From positions 202,918 through 266,917 of the forward strand of contig MNCI01030123.1 of the NCBI GenBank assembly GCA_015680685.1: a DNA stretch of 64,000 bases, given 5' to 3'. Below the pieces are notes generated by a model, which saw only the letters and a program-made list of their open reading frames with translations, searched no databases and was not told where the DNA came from. Shown here in pieces: positions 35,936 to 47,738 of this stretch. Made by a program: the position numbers and the translations under genes. Position 1 is the first letter of the stretch. The number at the start of each line of letters is the position of its first letter. Source of the stretch: Gnetum montanum. Lineage: Eukaryota; Streptophyta; Gnetopsida; Gnetales; Gnetaceae.

Positions 35936-36787
35936 TGATGAGTTTCATTTTGGTTGCACTGATCAGGCCTTATTTATGTGGCCTTATCGATGAGGCCCCA
36001 TCGACATAGGGTCTGCTTTTTAACTATAAATACATGCTCACCAACTACATTTATGGCAATGAGATTTGAGTCCTAGTTTAACTCTTATAATTTTTACATT
36101 TAAAAGTTATAATATTTCTCTCGAGTGTCCATATCAAGAGTCATGGAGTGTATGAATCTTTATTTGAGCATTGTTGTACCTGAGCACAACAGTGTGTGCA
36201 ACAATAAAGATGAGCTTTCTGATAAACCTTGCAGCATTTTGGATAGATTAAATATTTTATTTATGCATTTAATGTTTTCAATAACTTATTCAATATTTTC
36301 CAGTAATTAAGATAATTAAGATAATTAAGCGAGATTAGCTAGATAGATTAAATACATAAGTACAACTTCTTCAAGTGTAACATGTATTCACTTGGTAATC
36401 CCAGTAGTGTTAGTGCTTGGTAACCTAGCAATTGATACGTGGGTTTAGGATGTGTGTGGAAAGTGGGAACAAATGCTTATGTTAGGATTAGTTAGAGACC
36501 AGTTAGTTAGTTAATTTAGATTAGTCATTAAATTACTCTATCTCTCTCTTCAAGCACCCAAAAACATAAAACATAAAATGATAAAAATGACATGCCTAAA
36601 TTACTCTTAACCATACCATTATGCTTCACAAGTGAAATCAGGAAGACAATAAATGACCTTAGGGCAAGGTTCGCTTCTTAGAAGACTAGTGTACCAGAAA
36701 CTGTAAAGTCCATAGAATTTGACCAGATCATGCATGAATGCTTTGTGATTCATATGGTTGAGCATAGGGGAACCTCACCACTCATCA
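35936..36787 (+). repeat. Element E 3' LTR
   Basis: 852 bp, TGATGAG...CTCATCA. ATCGATGAGGCCCCATCGAC (about 35986-36005) precedes TATAAATA (36025-36032). AATAAAG lies near 36204. U5 shows the AAGTGGGAAC...ATGCT block and the GGTAATCCCAG motif shared with the other families. Followed directly by the rest of H's LTR. Confidence 0.92.
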
Positions 36788-37528
36788 CCTATAAATACAA
36801 GTCCACCGTTGTGTCAAAAATAGTTTTTGATCAACACAGAAAAATTCTTCTAGTTTTTTTTCTTAGAGTTAGTTGTGAATGCTCACAGTGTGATGATTAA
36901 CAATTGTACAACATCTTTATTTAAGTACATTATTCTTGGATATAATTCATGAATGACAATAAAGATTGAGATTGTTCTTCATCATTGCAACATATAACAT
37001 AGAATAGATTTACTTTCATATGTTGTTTACTTTTACTATATTATTTATATTTTTTAAGTCATTTAATATTACAATGTTCATTAGTAAGGTGGAATAAGTA
37101 TGACTAGTTTTGAGTGTAAAATGTAATTGATTGGTAACCCAATAGTAACTTTACTTAACTCTTTCAATAGTAAGGTTACTTGGTAATCTTAGTGAAAATT
37201 ACATCATCCTAAGATATTTATAGGAAACTAAGAAAAGGTCCTTATTACTAATAGGCTAGAATCATTTTATGTTTCCATTATACTTAGAGATAGAATTTAT
37301 ATTCATTTTTACTATGTTTTCACTTAGCACATTTAAGAGCCAATAATATCATTTAATCATATACCTAACTAAGAGTTAAACCATATATTTTGCACCTCGC
37401 TAACTTTAAGTGGAAAGAGAATGATCACAATCTTCTTATCAAGTTACTAATATACTTATATTATCCATACATGATGTGAACACTTGTAACTTGTTTGGTT
37501 GAGTAGTGGAATTCTATACTGCTCATCA
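36788..37528 (+). repeat. Element H 5' LTR, main part
   Basis: Begins at the TATA box CCTATAAATA and runs to ACTGCTCATCA at 37528, with AATAAAG near 36958 and a U5 GGTAACCCAATAG motif. The missing promoter modules lie at 24057-24104, before element E. A decayed tRNA-Asp PBS (TAGTGGTGTTACTATGGAT) begins at 37530. Confidence 0.8.
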
Positions 37529-37672
37529 TTAGTGGTGTTACTATGGATGTGTCAATGTTTGTTATTTAGTTGATCTTACATATTTCATTGTATCAAATAT
37601 CATCAATTCTATCTTTCATACCTAGAATAATTTTTTAAAATACACATACATTTAAGCGTTAACCAACCTAAT

Positions 37673-40300
37673 ATGGCTTCTATATCTATGATGAAATCTC
37701 CACATACTATTGATCTTCATGAAAGTAATGACAAAGACCATAATGAAAAAGATTGAAGTGTACCAATGTAAATAAGAATTTCATATACTCATTTTGATCC
37801 TTATTATTCTAATTTTACATTCTTTTTCCACTAGGATGAACAATTTAGATGGAGAAAATTACAAGGTAACATTGTCTTATCACTAGAATGCTCAATACCA
37901 TCTATGCTTTGAGTAGTCCTCTTGAGATCAGATCTTAATCATGCACAAGTAGGGTACCAAGTTACCAAAAACATAACTAGGTCATATTAGCCAACAAAGG
38001 ATCAAGTAAAAAGGGATGCTATTACGGTAGCAAGATATGAACAAAATAAAAGAAAAAAGACACCATAGATAATCATCCTTACTGAGAAAGAAGATAAATC
38101 ATACAAAACTAAAAAGTCTCACCAAATTCATAGATCCAGTTGTCAAACACGAATGATATGTATTAAAGATCTTGTAAAGATAAAATTACGTTCAACTCTT
38201 ACAAAAATTCTTCAAAGAGATGAGACAAACTCCAAACTTAGAAAAAATTCAAGGCCTAAAACCCTTGATGGATTTAGAAGAGATGAATCAAGAATTCATA
38301 ATAGAAAAACCAATTAGTATCATTCTTCAACTCCTCTATCCTATTCATCACACTCATCAACAAACTTTGATAGAAGAGAACAAAGATCAAGGGATCACGA
38401 TAGGAAAAGGAGAAGGAATCATGAGAGACATACACATAAAAGAAGACATCTTGACAAAGTGAAAGATAATGAAGAAGATAAATAAATAGAAATTAGACAT
38501 GAGAGAAGAAAACATCATAAACATCAAAGAGCTTATGACTACAATAGAGCATATCAGCCTAAGGATTATAAAGAATCCTTGTTAACCCCTTGAAGCATGA
38601 TCAATATTAGGGAAGTAGTGTACATGCCTACTAGAAATCTAAGGTATAGTTGCATCAAGATACTTGATATGAATAACATTCTAATCTTTGAAGGAGGATA
38701 TAATGTAGATTCACAACATCATATGCAAGCTTTTCATGATTGTTGTACCCTACAAAACATGGAGAATGATTGGTAAAAATTAAATTTATTTCCTTGAACA
38801 CTCATTAAGAAAGTAGAGAGTTGGGATAAATCCTTAGAATCAAAATAAATCTAAAGATGGAGTACCATACTATAGCTCTTCTATAATAAATATCAAAATT
38901 ATTTGAGTGTCAAGGCTAAGAAAATAAATCCAAGGATGAAAACAAGGAAACTATGAATCCCTCAATGTAGCAATGGATAGATACTATTCACTAGTAAATA
39001 GATGCTTAGGGCATGGATTCCCTTAAAGGGAACAACTACAACACATCATCGATGGGTTAAGGACCAAGACAAGAGAGAACCTTGAAGTATATGCCCAAGG
39101 AAGATTATCAAAGATGAGAGGTCATTGAATTCAATGATTACAAGATCAAGTGAAAAAAGAAGAAGGATACTTCTGCAAAAAAAAACCAATTGAAGAGTAT
39201 AATAGAGACCCTACTATCAAAGAAACAAATGTGAGGACATGTGAAATACAAGAAGAAGGAACATTGGAAGATGTAATCTAGTGAAAGACTCTACCTATTC
39301 AAAAATTAGTAAATGACATTGCAATAAAGGTTGAGAAAATGTGGGATTTTGTGGATGAAAAATTTGCAATAGAACTTAATCTAGTAAAGGAGAAAACTAA
39401 CAAGTTTTCAACAAAAATAAGAACAAAAAAAAAGAGAAAGAATAATGGGCATGAAAACTATAAAAATAATGGAAAATTTGTTGTAGTAAAGAAAGTTACA
39501 AACTCAAGTTCTTAGGATAATATGGGTTGCAAATTATGCTAGTATGAACATCTTAAGAAATGTTACCCTATTATGGTCCACTTACAAGGGTCTAAAGCAA
39601 ACATACTTAATATAAAATTTTTCAAAAAATAAATGTCCAAATGATTATGTTATCCACAAGGTAATTACAAGAAACCCTATCAAGAATTATATTTTTCAAG
39701 TGGGAGTTATCCTTAACCACAGTAGTAGTACCAGAAGTAGTGACAACAACCATAATCATGGAAGATGCCATCACAAAGGCAATAGTATCCATACCAATAA
39801 TTTGATTCTTAGGGATACTATGTATAGCATCCTATATCTCTAGGAAGTACTCTTATTCATGATTTTTCTTCTTACTATCTAGTTGAATACCACAAACCTA
39901 CAATCCCATGTATGAAATCACAACCTTATGCATCTTATTCAAAAGCAAGTAATTCTTATTAAGCTCCAAATCCTTTACCAGCAATACCATAATTAGTAAT
40001 GTAAGGGGAACTACCAACACAACCATAGCAAAAAAGTACTACCAAGATAGTTAATACACAAGTGGACATAACCTCAATGAGTGAACCAAGACCTAGGAAA
40101 TGTTTCTTTTTTAAGAAAATTCCAAAAAAGGTTCAAAGAATAGGAACCTCTTCTAACCCAGCTTCTTCCATATTAAGTCATCAAAACAACATCATGCTTC
40201 CAATATCAATAAAAAATAACTTAACAATTATCATGCTTACATAAATAGTAATACATTGGATAAAGATAGGACCAATTCCTAAGAAATAAACAAATCAAAT
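37673..40300 (+). pseudogene. Element H gag
   Basis: ATG at 37673 (MASISMMKSPHT). Decayed N-terminal block (FFFH.DEQFRWRKLQGNIVLS), Lys/Glu/Arg-rich linker (38160-38560), gag core (IREVVYMPTRNL; HHMQAFHDCCTLQNMEND; YYSLVNRCLGHG) and zinc knuckle CKLC-YEHLKKC near 39535. Strongly AT-biased with stops throughout; lesions are denser than in E, F, I or J. Confidence 0.75.
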
Positions 40301-40319
40301 AAGTTCTTTAATTTATCAT

Positions 40320-40690
40320 CAAATAGCATAATAGAAGTCATGCAAAGCTTTACTAGATTCTGGGTTTGAGGTAAATTTCTTGTTTTAGGACATGTATAAG
40401 GTCTGAAATTTATCTCTATTACAAAAATGCAATATTCGACTAGAGCTTATTGACTAGTCTATTGTTGTTACACTTGAAAAATTGAAAGATGTTATAACTA
40501 CCATAAGTGATTAATCTTTTCCTACTAATTTTCTTATTATTCATGTGGGAAAGAATATGGATGAATTTCCTATAAGTATGGGAAGAGTATGGCTTGGCTA
40601 GAAATTAGAGACTTATCCTTGAAAATCTTCAAGGAAGATGAAGTCAAAACCACTTAAAGATAAAAATTTTCATGTATTTCATATAGTGAT
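40320..40690 (+). pseudogene. Element H protease
   Basis: KALLDSGFEVNFLF keeps the catalytic D-S-G at about 40345-40385. It is followed by DMYKV, the IRLELIDQSIVVTLEKL segment, and FPISMGRVWLG, which matches FPIIMGRAWLS in F and I. Stops interrupt it. The segment after it (about 40790-41110, PNKYESKLLELKSLLDVLEYAF) is the PR-RT linker that E and J have lost. Confidence 0.7.
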
Positions 40691-41239
40691 AACGAGTGTA
40701 ATTGCATGTAAAAAGTATGAACAATAAGACAAGATACCATCCTATCATCCAAGCGACATGTTAAGGATATGTGTATACAATAGCATCTATATGCAACAAC
40801 CACAAAGTAAGAAGACACCTAGTGGCTAATGAATGAAGTACAATTAGAATCAATCATATGCATCGAACTAGTTGAAAAGATCACAAGTGCTTATATAGAA
40901 GAAAATGAAAAAATAGAATAGATATTAGAACAACCTCCCTACTCTAAGTTTCAACAAGATTAGGATGTTGAATGGGAAAAATTAGAGATACCAAACAAGT
41001 ATGAATCCAAACTATTGGAACTAAAATCCTTACTAGATGTACTTGAATATGCTTTCCTAAATAAAAAAAACCTAGTAATTATAAATGCTAGTCTTGAAAA
41101 AGAATAGAAAAGAAGATTATTGGAAAATGACCAACTTTATTTTCATGGTCTTATAATGAAATCACTGGCATTGATCCATGAATTTGTTAACATTGTATAT
41201 ACACTAATCTAGTTGTTAAGCCACAACACCAACCTTAAA

Positions 41240-41676
41240 AAAGATTAAACCTGCAAGTTAAAGAAGTTGCCAAAAAAGAACTAGAAAAACTACTAAAGGC
41301 AAGATTCATCTATCTTATTATAGATGGTGAATGGGTTAGTCCATTAGTCATTGTTCCAAAGTAGGATGACAAGTGAATGATTTGTATAAATTTTCAACTA
41401 TTGAATATGGCAACATTCAAAGACCATTTTCCTTTATCATTTTTTGATTAAGTGCTAGATACTATAGCAGGGTAGCATTATTATAATTTTCTAGATGAAC
41501 ATAGTGGATATAACCAAATCCATATCATACCAAAAAATCAAGAGAAGACAACATTCATTAGCCCATGGGAAACATTTGCATATAGGAAAATATCATTTGG
41601 CCTATGTAATACTCCAATAACATTCTAGAGACTTGTCCTTAGCATCTTTCAAAAATATATTAGTAATGGAGTTAAG
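41240..41676 (+). pseudogene. Element H reverse transcriptase, first part
   Basis: Collinear with E's RT: LLKARFIYLIIDGEWV-like, KDHFPLSFF, FLDEHSGYNQIHIIPK, ISFGLCNTPITF. It stops where element F is inserted. The reading resumes at 48945 with VFKNDFSTNG, so F sits within the codons of the catalytic FMDD motif (now K-N-D). The 5-bp duplication GTATT (41677-41681 and 48940-48944) proves continuity. Confidence 0.8.
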
Positions 41677-41681
41677 GTATT

Positions 41682-42492
41682 TGATGAGACGCGACCTGCA
41701 TGTGCCGCGATATCACGTACGCGATATCGCGTCTTCTCCTGCGATATCGCGTCCTGCCGCCATATCTATAAATAAGAGGCGGCACTCCCTTCATTTCCCA
41801 ATCCTGGCTAGTGTAGCGAAGCTCTGGCAGATTGATNNNNNNNNNNNNNNNNNNNNNNNNNNNNNNNNNNNNNNNNNNNNNNNNNNNNNNNNNNNNNNNN
41901 NNNNNNNNNNNNNNNNNNNNNNNNNNNNNNNNNNNNNNNNNNNNNNNNNNNNNNNNNNAACTACTCAAGGAATCGGCTACTCATTGCTAGGCTAGAACGT
42001 GTGATAAGTACGACTTAGTTACGAGCACCCACGGGTGTGTACGGCTAGCTAAGGAATCGGCTACTTATCCCACTTAAGCTAAATAGGTGCCTCAGTACGA
42101 CCACTTCGAGCACTTGCATTACGTGTGGTGATCCCAGTAACGATTAGCATTTGGTAAGCCATAGTTGCATAGTTCAGGGTGTGTCCGGTAAGTGGGAACG
42201 GATGCTGACGCTAGTTAATTTAGACTTAGGACACTAGTTAGAGTTAGTTAGTTTCTCAACCCTTTCCCCTGATAGCATAGAAGATAAACCAAAAAATACC
42301 AAAAAAATCACATACCTCAGACTTGCTTAACCATACATCGTGACACTTACAAGCAAGCCTGGGAAGATAACGAACGATTAACCCCAAGAGTTTCTTGTGG
42401 TGTTAAGGCATTTAGTCTACGGAGTTCACCTGGAACGCACGTGCACGCTCGTATTCGTATGGTTGAGTGTAGGGGTACCTCGCCACTCATCA
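41682..42492 (+). repeat. Element F 5' LTR with 122-N gap
   Basis: TGATGAGACGCGACC...CTCATCA, 811 bp as written, including 122 n (41837-41958). Against the 3' LTR (1041 bp) the gap should hold about 352 bp, so the stated size is about 230 bp too small. TATAAATA lies at 41767-41774. The GATATC modules (41707-41750) are in a different order from those in the 3' LTR. Confidence 0.93.
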
Positions 42493-42493
42493 T

Positions 42494-42512
42494 TGGCACC
42501 GTTGTCGGGGAC
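42494..42512 (+). other. Element F primer-binding site (tRNA-Asp)
   Basis: TGGCACCGTTGTCGGGGAC, with two changes in the first 18 bases from the tRNA-Asp complement, one base after the LTR end. Confidence 0.88.
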
Positions 42513-42614
42513 TAAGTGTTTTTTCGCCAATTGAACAAAAGGGATATCACTCACATCGTTGTGAGCCTAAAACGAACCTTAGGGTTAATCAGTTAATCAA
42601 GAACATAAATAACG

Positions 42615-45600
42615 ATGAAAATCAGCACACCATTAGAAATGGCTTCTTCTCATGCAATTAACTCACCTAAGTACAATACAGGAGAAAGTCAGGATCATAT
42701 GCATAACCCATATCAGCCAAATCCTAAACAGTATTCGATAACTTATACTCATCCCGATGAGTATATCCCTGATTACACTTTTACCCTCCATCAGGACGAA
42801 CAGTTGCGCTGGAGAGATTCGGTTGGTAATATAGTCTTACCACCAAATCGATCTGTTCTGAACATGCTCCTCCGTGAATTGGCACAGATTGGCATGCAGG
42901 ACTTATTCACTGAATACGTTGCTGGAATATATCACATAAGGGATTATCGTCCCACAAATGCCCAACGTATTCGGGACGAAAGGCAGGAGAGCCAACATTC
43001 ACTAGTGAAGGGCAAGGTTCCCCACGTCATTAGTGAAATAGGAGCCAAGGAACCCCTCACAATGGGTTTCTTAGAAAATGATGTTCCTCCTCCTCACTCT
43101 AGTGAAGAGGTTAGGCATCAGGGCCTTAGATCAACGATACATATTTCAGGCTCTGATCCCCGTGAGCACTAGTTGTTCACGGCAGGAACAACTACTCACA
43201 CTAATGACGGAATCGTTGATCGTCACAACGATCGGGGCCGAAGCAGCTGAAGAGAAGGCAAGAAACATCACCATGGTGATGGATCCCCTTCTTCTTCTCC
43301 TTCATCTCATCATTCACCCTCTCCTTCCACATATGGGTGCAGCCACCATGAGCATAACGCGGAGGGTAAAGGTAAAAGAGATGAAATGCCTCGACAGGAA
43401 GGTCGCGAGGAGTTAGGACAAGGGCAAGGACGTAGGGAGAGTAGGGAACCACCATGTAGACATCACAGACATCATGCAAGAGATGATCATGATGAACCCC
43501 TATTCGCAACCCGAAGCATGCTTGATATTAGAGAGGCAAATAGGATTCCCACAAGGCATTTAAAGGACAGTAGGATCAAGCGTTTGGACATAAATAATAT
43601 CCCACGTTTTGAAGGGGGATACAACGCTGATCCTCAGTATCATTTACAGGCATTCCATGATGCCTGTGCCTTGCAGAACATAGATAATGAGTGGCAGAAA
43701 CTCAAGTTGTTCCCTAGGACACTCACTAAAGAAGCAGAGAGCTGGTACCGGTCCTTAGAACCGGAAACCATCAGGAGGTGGAGTACGATGCTTGAATTGT
43801 TCAACAATAAATATCAAACGTACTCCAGAGTGTCTAATTTGCGTAAGCAAATCCAAGGCTAGAAACAAGGAGCTTATGAATCCTTGGATGCTGCGATGGC
43901 CCGTTACTACACACTGCTACATCGTTGCCCGGGCCATGGGTACGCTAAGCAGGATCAACTTTGCCACATCGTCGATGGGCTACGAAATGAAACGAGAAGA
44001 ACTCTTGGGACTTACGCCCAAGGGAGACTCTCTCAACTAAGAGCCCATGAAGTTGAAGTTTTGTTGGAACAAGTAGTGCAAGAAGAGGGTGAGCTACGTA
44101 AAAGAGAAAGTGCGGAGGAATACAACCGCGATCCCTCCCTTCGCAAGCAGGGAGTGAAATTCTGTGATGAGGAGGATGAGTCACCACTCGAAGAGTGGGT
44201 GAACAGGAAAACCGTGCCAATCCAAAAGTTAACAACGGAGGTATCGGCTAAGGTAGACCAAATGTGGGATTCCTTAGACTAACGAATAGAAACAGTCCTG
44301 AAAATTGTAGAGGAGTATAAGGATGAGCAAAGTAGTGACAAAGGAAAAGTCAAGCAGAGAAACTTTAACCCTGCACATAACAAGGGTAAGGGAAAGATCT
44401 TTAACTCCGATGAGGCTGAAAATTCTGATTCAGACAATGATGGTGGATGTGAGGTTTGTTACTATGACCATCCTAAGGGATGTTGTCCAATTATCTCACA
44501 TCTGCAGGAGTCTGGGATGTATGCATTAAATCCAAGACTCAATCAATGGCAAACACCTTGAAGGTTACCTTGTCCACAAGGTAACCCAAGGCAGTTCCAC
44601 CAACCCTTGACGTATTATCCAAGTGGAACGCCTCCGCAGCCCATCGGACAACATCAGCAGTGGCAATACCCATAGTCATGGGGGATGCCACCGCCAACAC
44701 ATCAGTACCCTTACCAGTAGCCTGATCCTTATGGATAGTATGTGCAGCAGCCAGTTTCTCCAGGTGACGCTATGGTCACACTACTCCACAACGTTACTAC
44801 CACGCTCGGGAGTACTTCAGAAGGACTCCTTCTCCTCCGGGAGACATCCCACATTCTGCCCATCCTCTAACTCCACCCGCACCTCTTCCTCAAGCAGTTC
44901 CCATAACACCTCCTGCTCCAACAATGCAAGGGGAACTTCCTCCTCAACCGCAGCAACGTCACGCTGCGAGCGCTATAAATATCCAACCGGGTACTAGTTC
45001 TGGCGACAACTGTATAAAGAAGAGACCTTTTTTCAGAACTAAGAGCCCAGACAGGCTCTCGCAACAACAAGAGATTGAGGCCATGTATAGGCCTCTAACT
45101 ACTAACACTTCGGAGCACCCTTCAGTCCAAGGGAGTGTAACGCGTACGGTTATGTTAACACATACTGTAACTAACTGGATCAAGGTAGGCCACCTTCCCA
45201 AGAAACTAACTGATCCTGGGAGTCCCTTTATTTATTTGTAGATCACTTGGAATGCACCACATCGAGCTCTTCTTGACTCAGGTTCCGGAGTCAACTTAAT
45301 TTCACAGAAGATGTATCACGCCTGGAACATGCCCCAACTTAAGAAGAGCAACATCCAACTAAAGGTGGCAGACCAGTCCATCACTATTCCCTTGGGATTA
45401 GTGGAGGACATTATTACCACTGTGTGTGGTTGGTCCTACCCAGCGGATTTCCTAGTGATCGAGGTTAACAACAACGAAGGGGATTTCCCAATTATAATGG
45501 GAAGGGCATGGCTAAGCACAGTAGATGCATGCCTTAGGATCCGCGATCTTTCCTTGGAAATCTCCAAGATAAACATCTGTGGAAAGATCGAGAAGAGGAT

Positions 45601-45783
45601 AGTTCCATGCATCACATACAGTGATTCATTGGATGATGACATGGAGGAAATGTCTCCATGTCACAGGTGTGCCCAAGAAACTCTGCAACAAAGATGCCTG
45701 TATGTAGCAACCACACAAGAAGTAGTAGACACCCCGTGGTTGACAGCTTCTCATAAGGGAAAACAAATATGCATGGAATGAAC
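42615..45783 (+). pseudogene. Element F gag-protease gene, few lesions
   Basis: First ATG 42615, an alternative at 42639 (MASSHAIN, like other copies). N-terminal block with HPDEYIPDYTFTLHQDEQLR, Ser/His-rich linker, gag core (43510-44040), an acidic/coiled segment ending QMWDSLD, zinc knuckle CEVCYYDHPKGCC (about 44449-44490), Pro/Gln-rich tail, then protease with an intact catalytic DSG (GAC at 45275) and DFPIIMGRAWLS. Lesions: TAG stops near 43171, 43861 and 44281, a few in the Pro-rich tail, a one-base deletion near 44773 and TAG at 45239. Ends TGA at about 45783. There is no RT after it. Gag would build particles and the protease would cut them. Confidence 0.88.
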
Positions 45784-47469
45784 TGAGGCAACTCATGCCA
45801 ACAACCATGGCATAGACACGCTGGAACGTGAACGCCGCCAACTTCCACCCCTGAATCTAAGATCATCAATTGGGAGAAGTTGGGCACTGCTTAGAAATTC
45901 AAATATGCGCTCACTTTTTCGAATCTCGCCCTTACAACTCAGTCATGGGGGAGATGGCCACCTATGCTAATCATATGGGGCCCTCAGTTGTTTTTCAGTT
46001 TTTGTTTTACACGTTTTTGTTTTACAACGTTTTTGTTTTACACATTTTTGTTTTACAAACTACTTTAACTTTTCTTATTTTTTGTTTTACAACATCGTTA
46101 TACATTTTCTATTTTTTGTGTGTGTGTGTGTCATCCATCATGTAAGTTCGTCACCCAATAAGTGTTCAGGCCGATGGGATGAACTGTTTTTCATTGCTTG
46201 CTAATGTTTGGTTTTTACCTTTAAGTTACATTGTTGATACTAAGTTGTGTTCTTTTGATATGGCAGGCAATGAGATCACTTCATCCATCCATCCATCAAG
46301 TCTATGGTTTCCCTTGGCTTGGAAATGTACAGTTCCCTTTTAATAAGAACTTCAATGAACAGGTGACTAGGCATTTCTCAAACTAAGGAAGGACTCAAGG
46401 GTTGCAAAGGGTGTGACTTCAAGCGAACTTGATGTTTTTGTGTTGGGCATTCACTTGGGTGCTTGGATGTTTTCCTCTTGGGTTTTCGTGTCGTTCCGAT
46501 GTTACCCAATAATCGGAAGCTGAGACAATAAAAATAAGAAGTCTTTGCATGGTGTGGTCCCCACGCATAAAAACACAAAAAAAAAGGAAAAAAGAAAAAA
46601 AGCAAAAGTGAGGATTCAAAGCACACCCCTTAGACAAAATAAATTTGGGCTGCAAGCACTGGTTATGGAACCAAAGTGTTCCCTCTAACTAAGGCCCTTC
46701 TCGCTTCCCATTCTCTCCGTTCTTTCGTCGGAATGGTGGTGGCTCTTCGAAGATGCATCCTTGTTATCCAAGCAGATGGTTTGACCAAATGCATTGATGC
46801 GAAGTCACTGGAAGTGGTTGGTTTGAGCCTGAGTTGGAATGAGATTTGCCGAGTTGCATTAATCATAAACCACACAAGGGGCTATACACCACCTTGTTCT
46901 TGGGATTCCATTCGACTTCTCTTCTTCCCATCCTTCTTTCCATTGTTCACCTCATTGCCGGTTGTATCATTGTATATACTTTGGTTGATGCTTTGTTTTC
47001 TTTTTGGTAAATTCTTCCGGTTAAGACTTTAACTCTTGTTCCAAAGGACATTCCCAGAGCCCATGGACTCTTTGAATGTGGGATTGTCAGGGCATTAAGG
47101 GCATGAGCCTGCTTTGGGGAGGACCCACTGACATTCCTATTTGGACCCTTAGTTAACTTCTTTTCCTTAACATTTTTTGCAATTAATTAACATTTTTGTT
47201 CATTTCCATCATGACATACCCTTCATCGATGCCATCGTTGTCCCTTTTTCCCTATCTTTCCGACTCCTTTTCATTCTCCATTCTAATGCTACCGGAGGTT
47301 CGCGATTAGTCATGGGGGTACGGGGCCTGATTTTTCAATTTTTATCCTAAGCCCCGGATTTTTTCGTTTTTCTTCCTAACCCCTACACCTTCGGTAGTCA
47401 TCCTCTACATTTTCCCGAATCCATATCAGCCATACCACAACTTAGCCAAGGAACTTAAACTGAAGCAAG
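45784..47469 (+). other. Element F non-coding spacer
   Basis: Blocks in order: AGTCATGGGGG (45941-45951), four TTTTTGTTTTACA repeats (46008-46095), a short (TG)n run (46116-46132), GTGACTTCAAGCGAACTTG (46413-46431), AAGTCTTTGCATGGTGTGG (about 46539-46557) followed by an A-rich tract, TTTGGGGAGGA (47113-47123), and AGTCATGGGGG again (47308-47318). No TATA box with GATATC modules is present where C, D, E and H have them. ORFs of 78-118 codons here are not conserved. Confidence 0.75.
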
Positions 47470-47574
47470 GTATAATTTACTTAATGATTCAATTACCCTT
47501 GCTAATATATGATTGTGTTGTGGGTGCAGATGGCCATCATACAACAACGAAATGGATCTGAAGCAAACACTTGA
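47470..47574 (+). other. Element F residual intron and 14-codon ORF at the aORF position
   Basis: Donor AAG|GTATAA (47470), branch-like CTAAT, acceptor GGGTGCAG (47529), 60 nt, then ATGGCCATC...TGA encoding MAIIQQRNGSEANT. Element I has the same 60-nt layout and MAIIQQRIGLAGNA ending at the same codon. This is the stub left where the aORF would start. Confidence 0.55.
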
Positions 47575-47738
47575 AATGGAGTCGCACTGAAGCAGCTATG
47601 CAAGGAGTTGGATTGATAATGCGCTTACGGATGGACAACGAAAGGCGCAATCTAGGCATTGGCAGCAACAAGATTCTTCTCTCTTCTTCTCTTCTATTCT
47701 CTCAGCTGCCAAATGTGGCCTGATGCCATTGTAATAAG

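Larger units (their letters stand above)
24105..36787 (+). mobile_element. Element E: full-structure Athila-like element (gag-PR-RT-RH-IN-aORF)
   Basis: 12.7 kb on the plus strand: 5' LTR (24105-24973), PBS, gag (25125-27650), damaged protease (27690-27900), RT (28100-28800), RNase H (28950-29320), integrase (29480-30330), spacer, internal promoter-like block (32333-32385), intron, aORF (32843-35699), polypurine tract, 3' LTR (35936-36787). It is the only copy in the window that shows both pol and an aORF. The LTR type differs from D/F/I: modules are GAGGCCCCATCGA, not GATATC. Flanks AGATA and CCTAT do not match, so the target duplication is lost or the left end is off by a few bases. All coding parts are broken. 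Confidence 0.9.

Noticed and set aside
41633-41995. ORFs of 98-120 codons crossing the N gap on both strands
   Set aside because: The residues across 41837-41958 are unknown, and the rest is RT remnant of H joined to F's LTR.
46676-47032. 118-codon ORF in F's spacer
   Set aside because: Not conserved in frame in I, and it lies in a block conserved as non-coding DNA.
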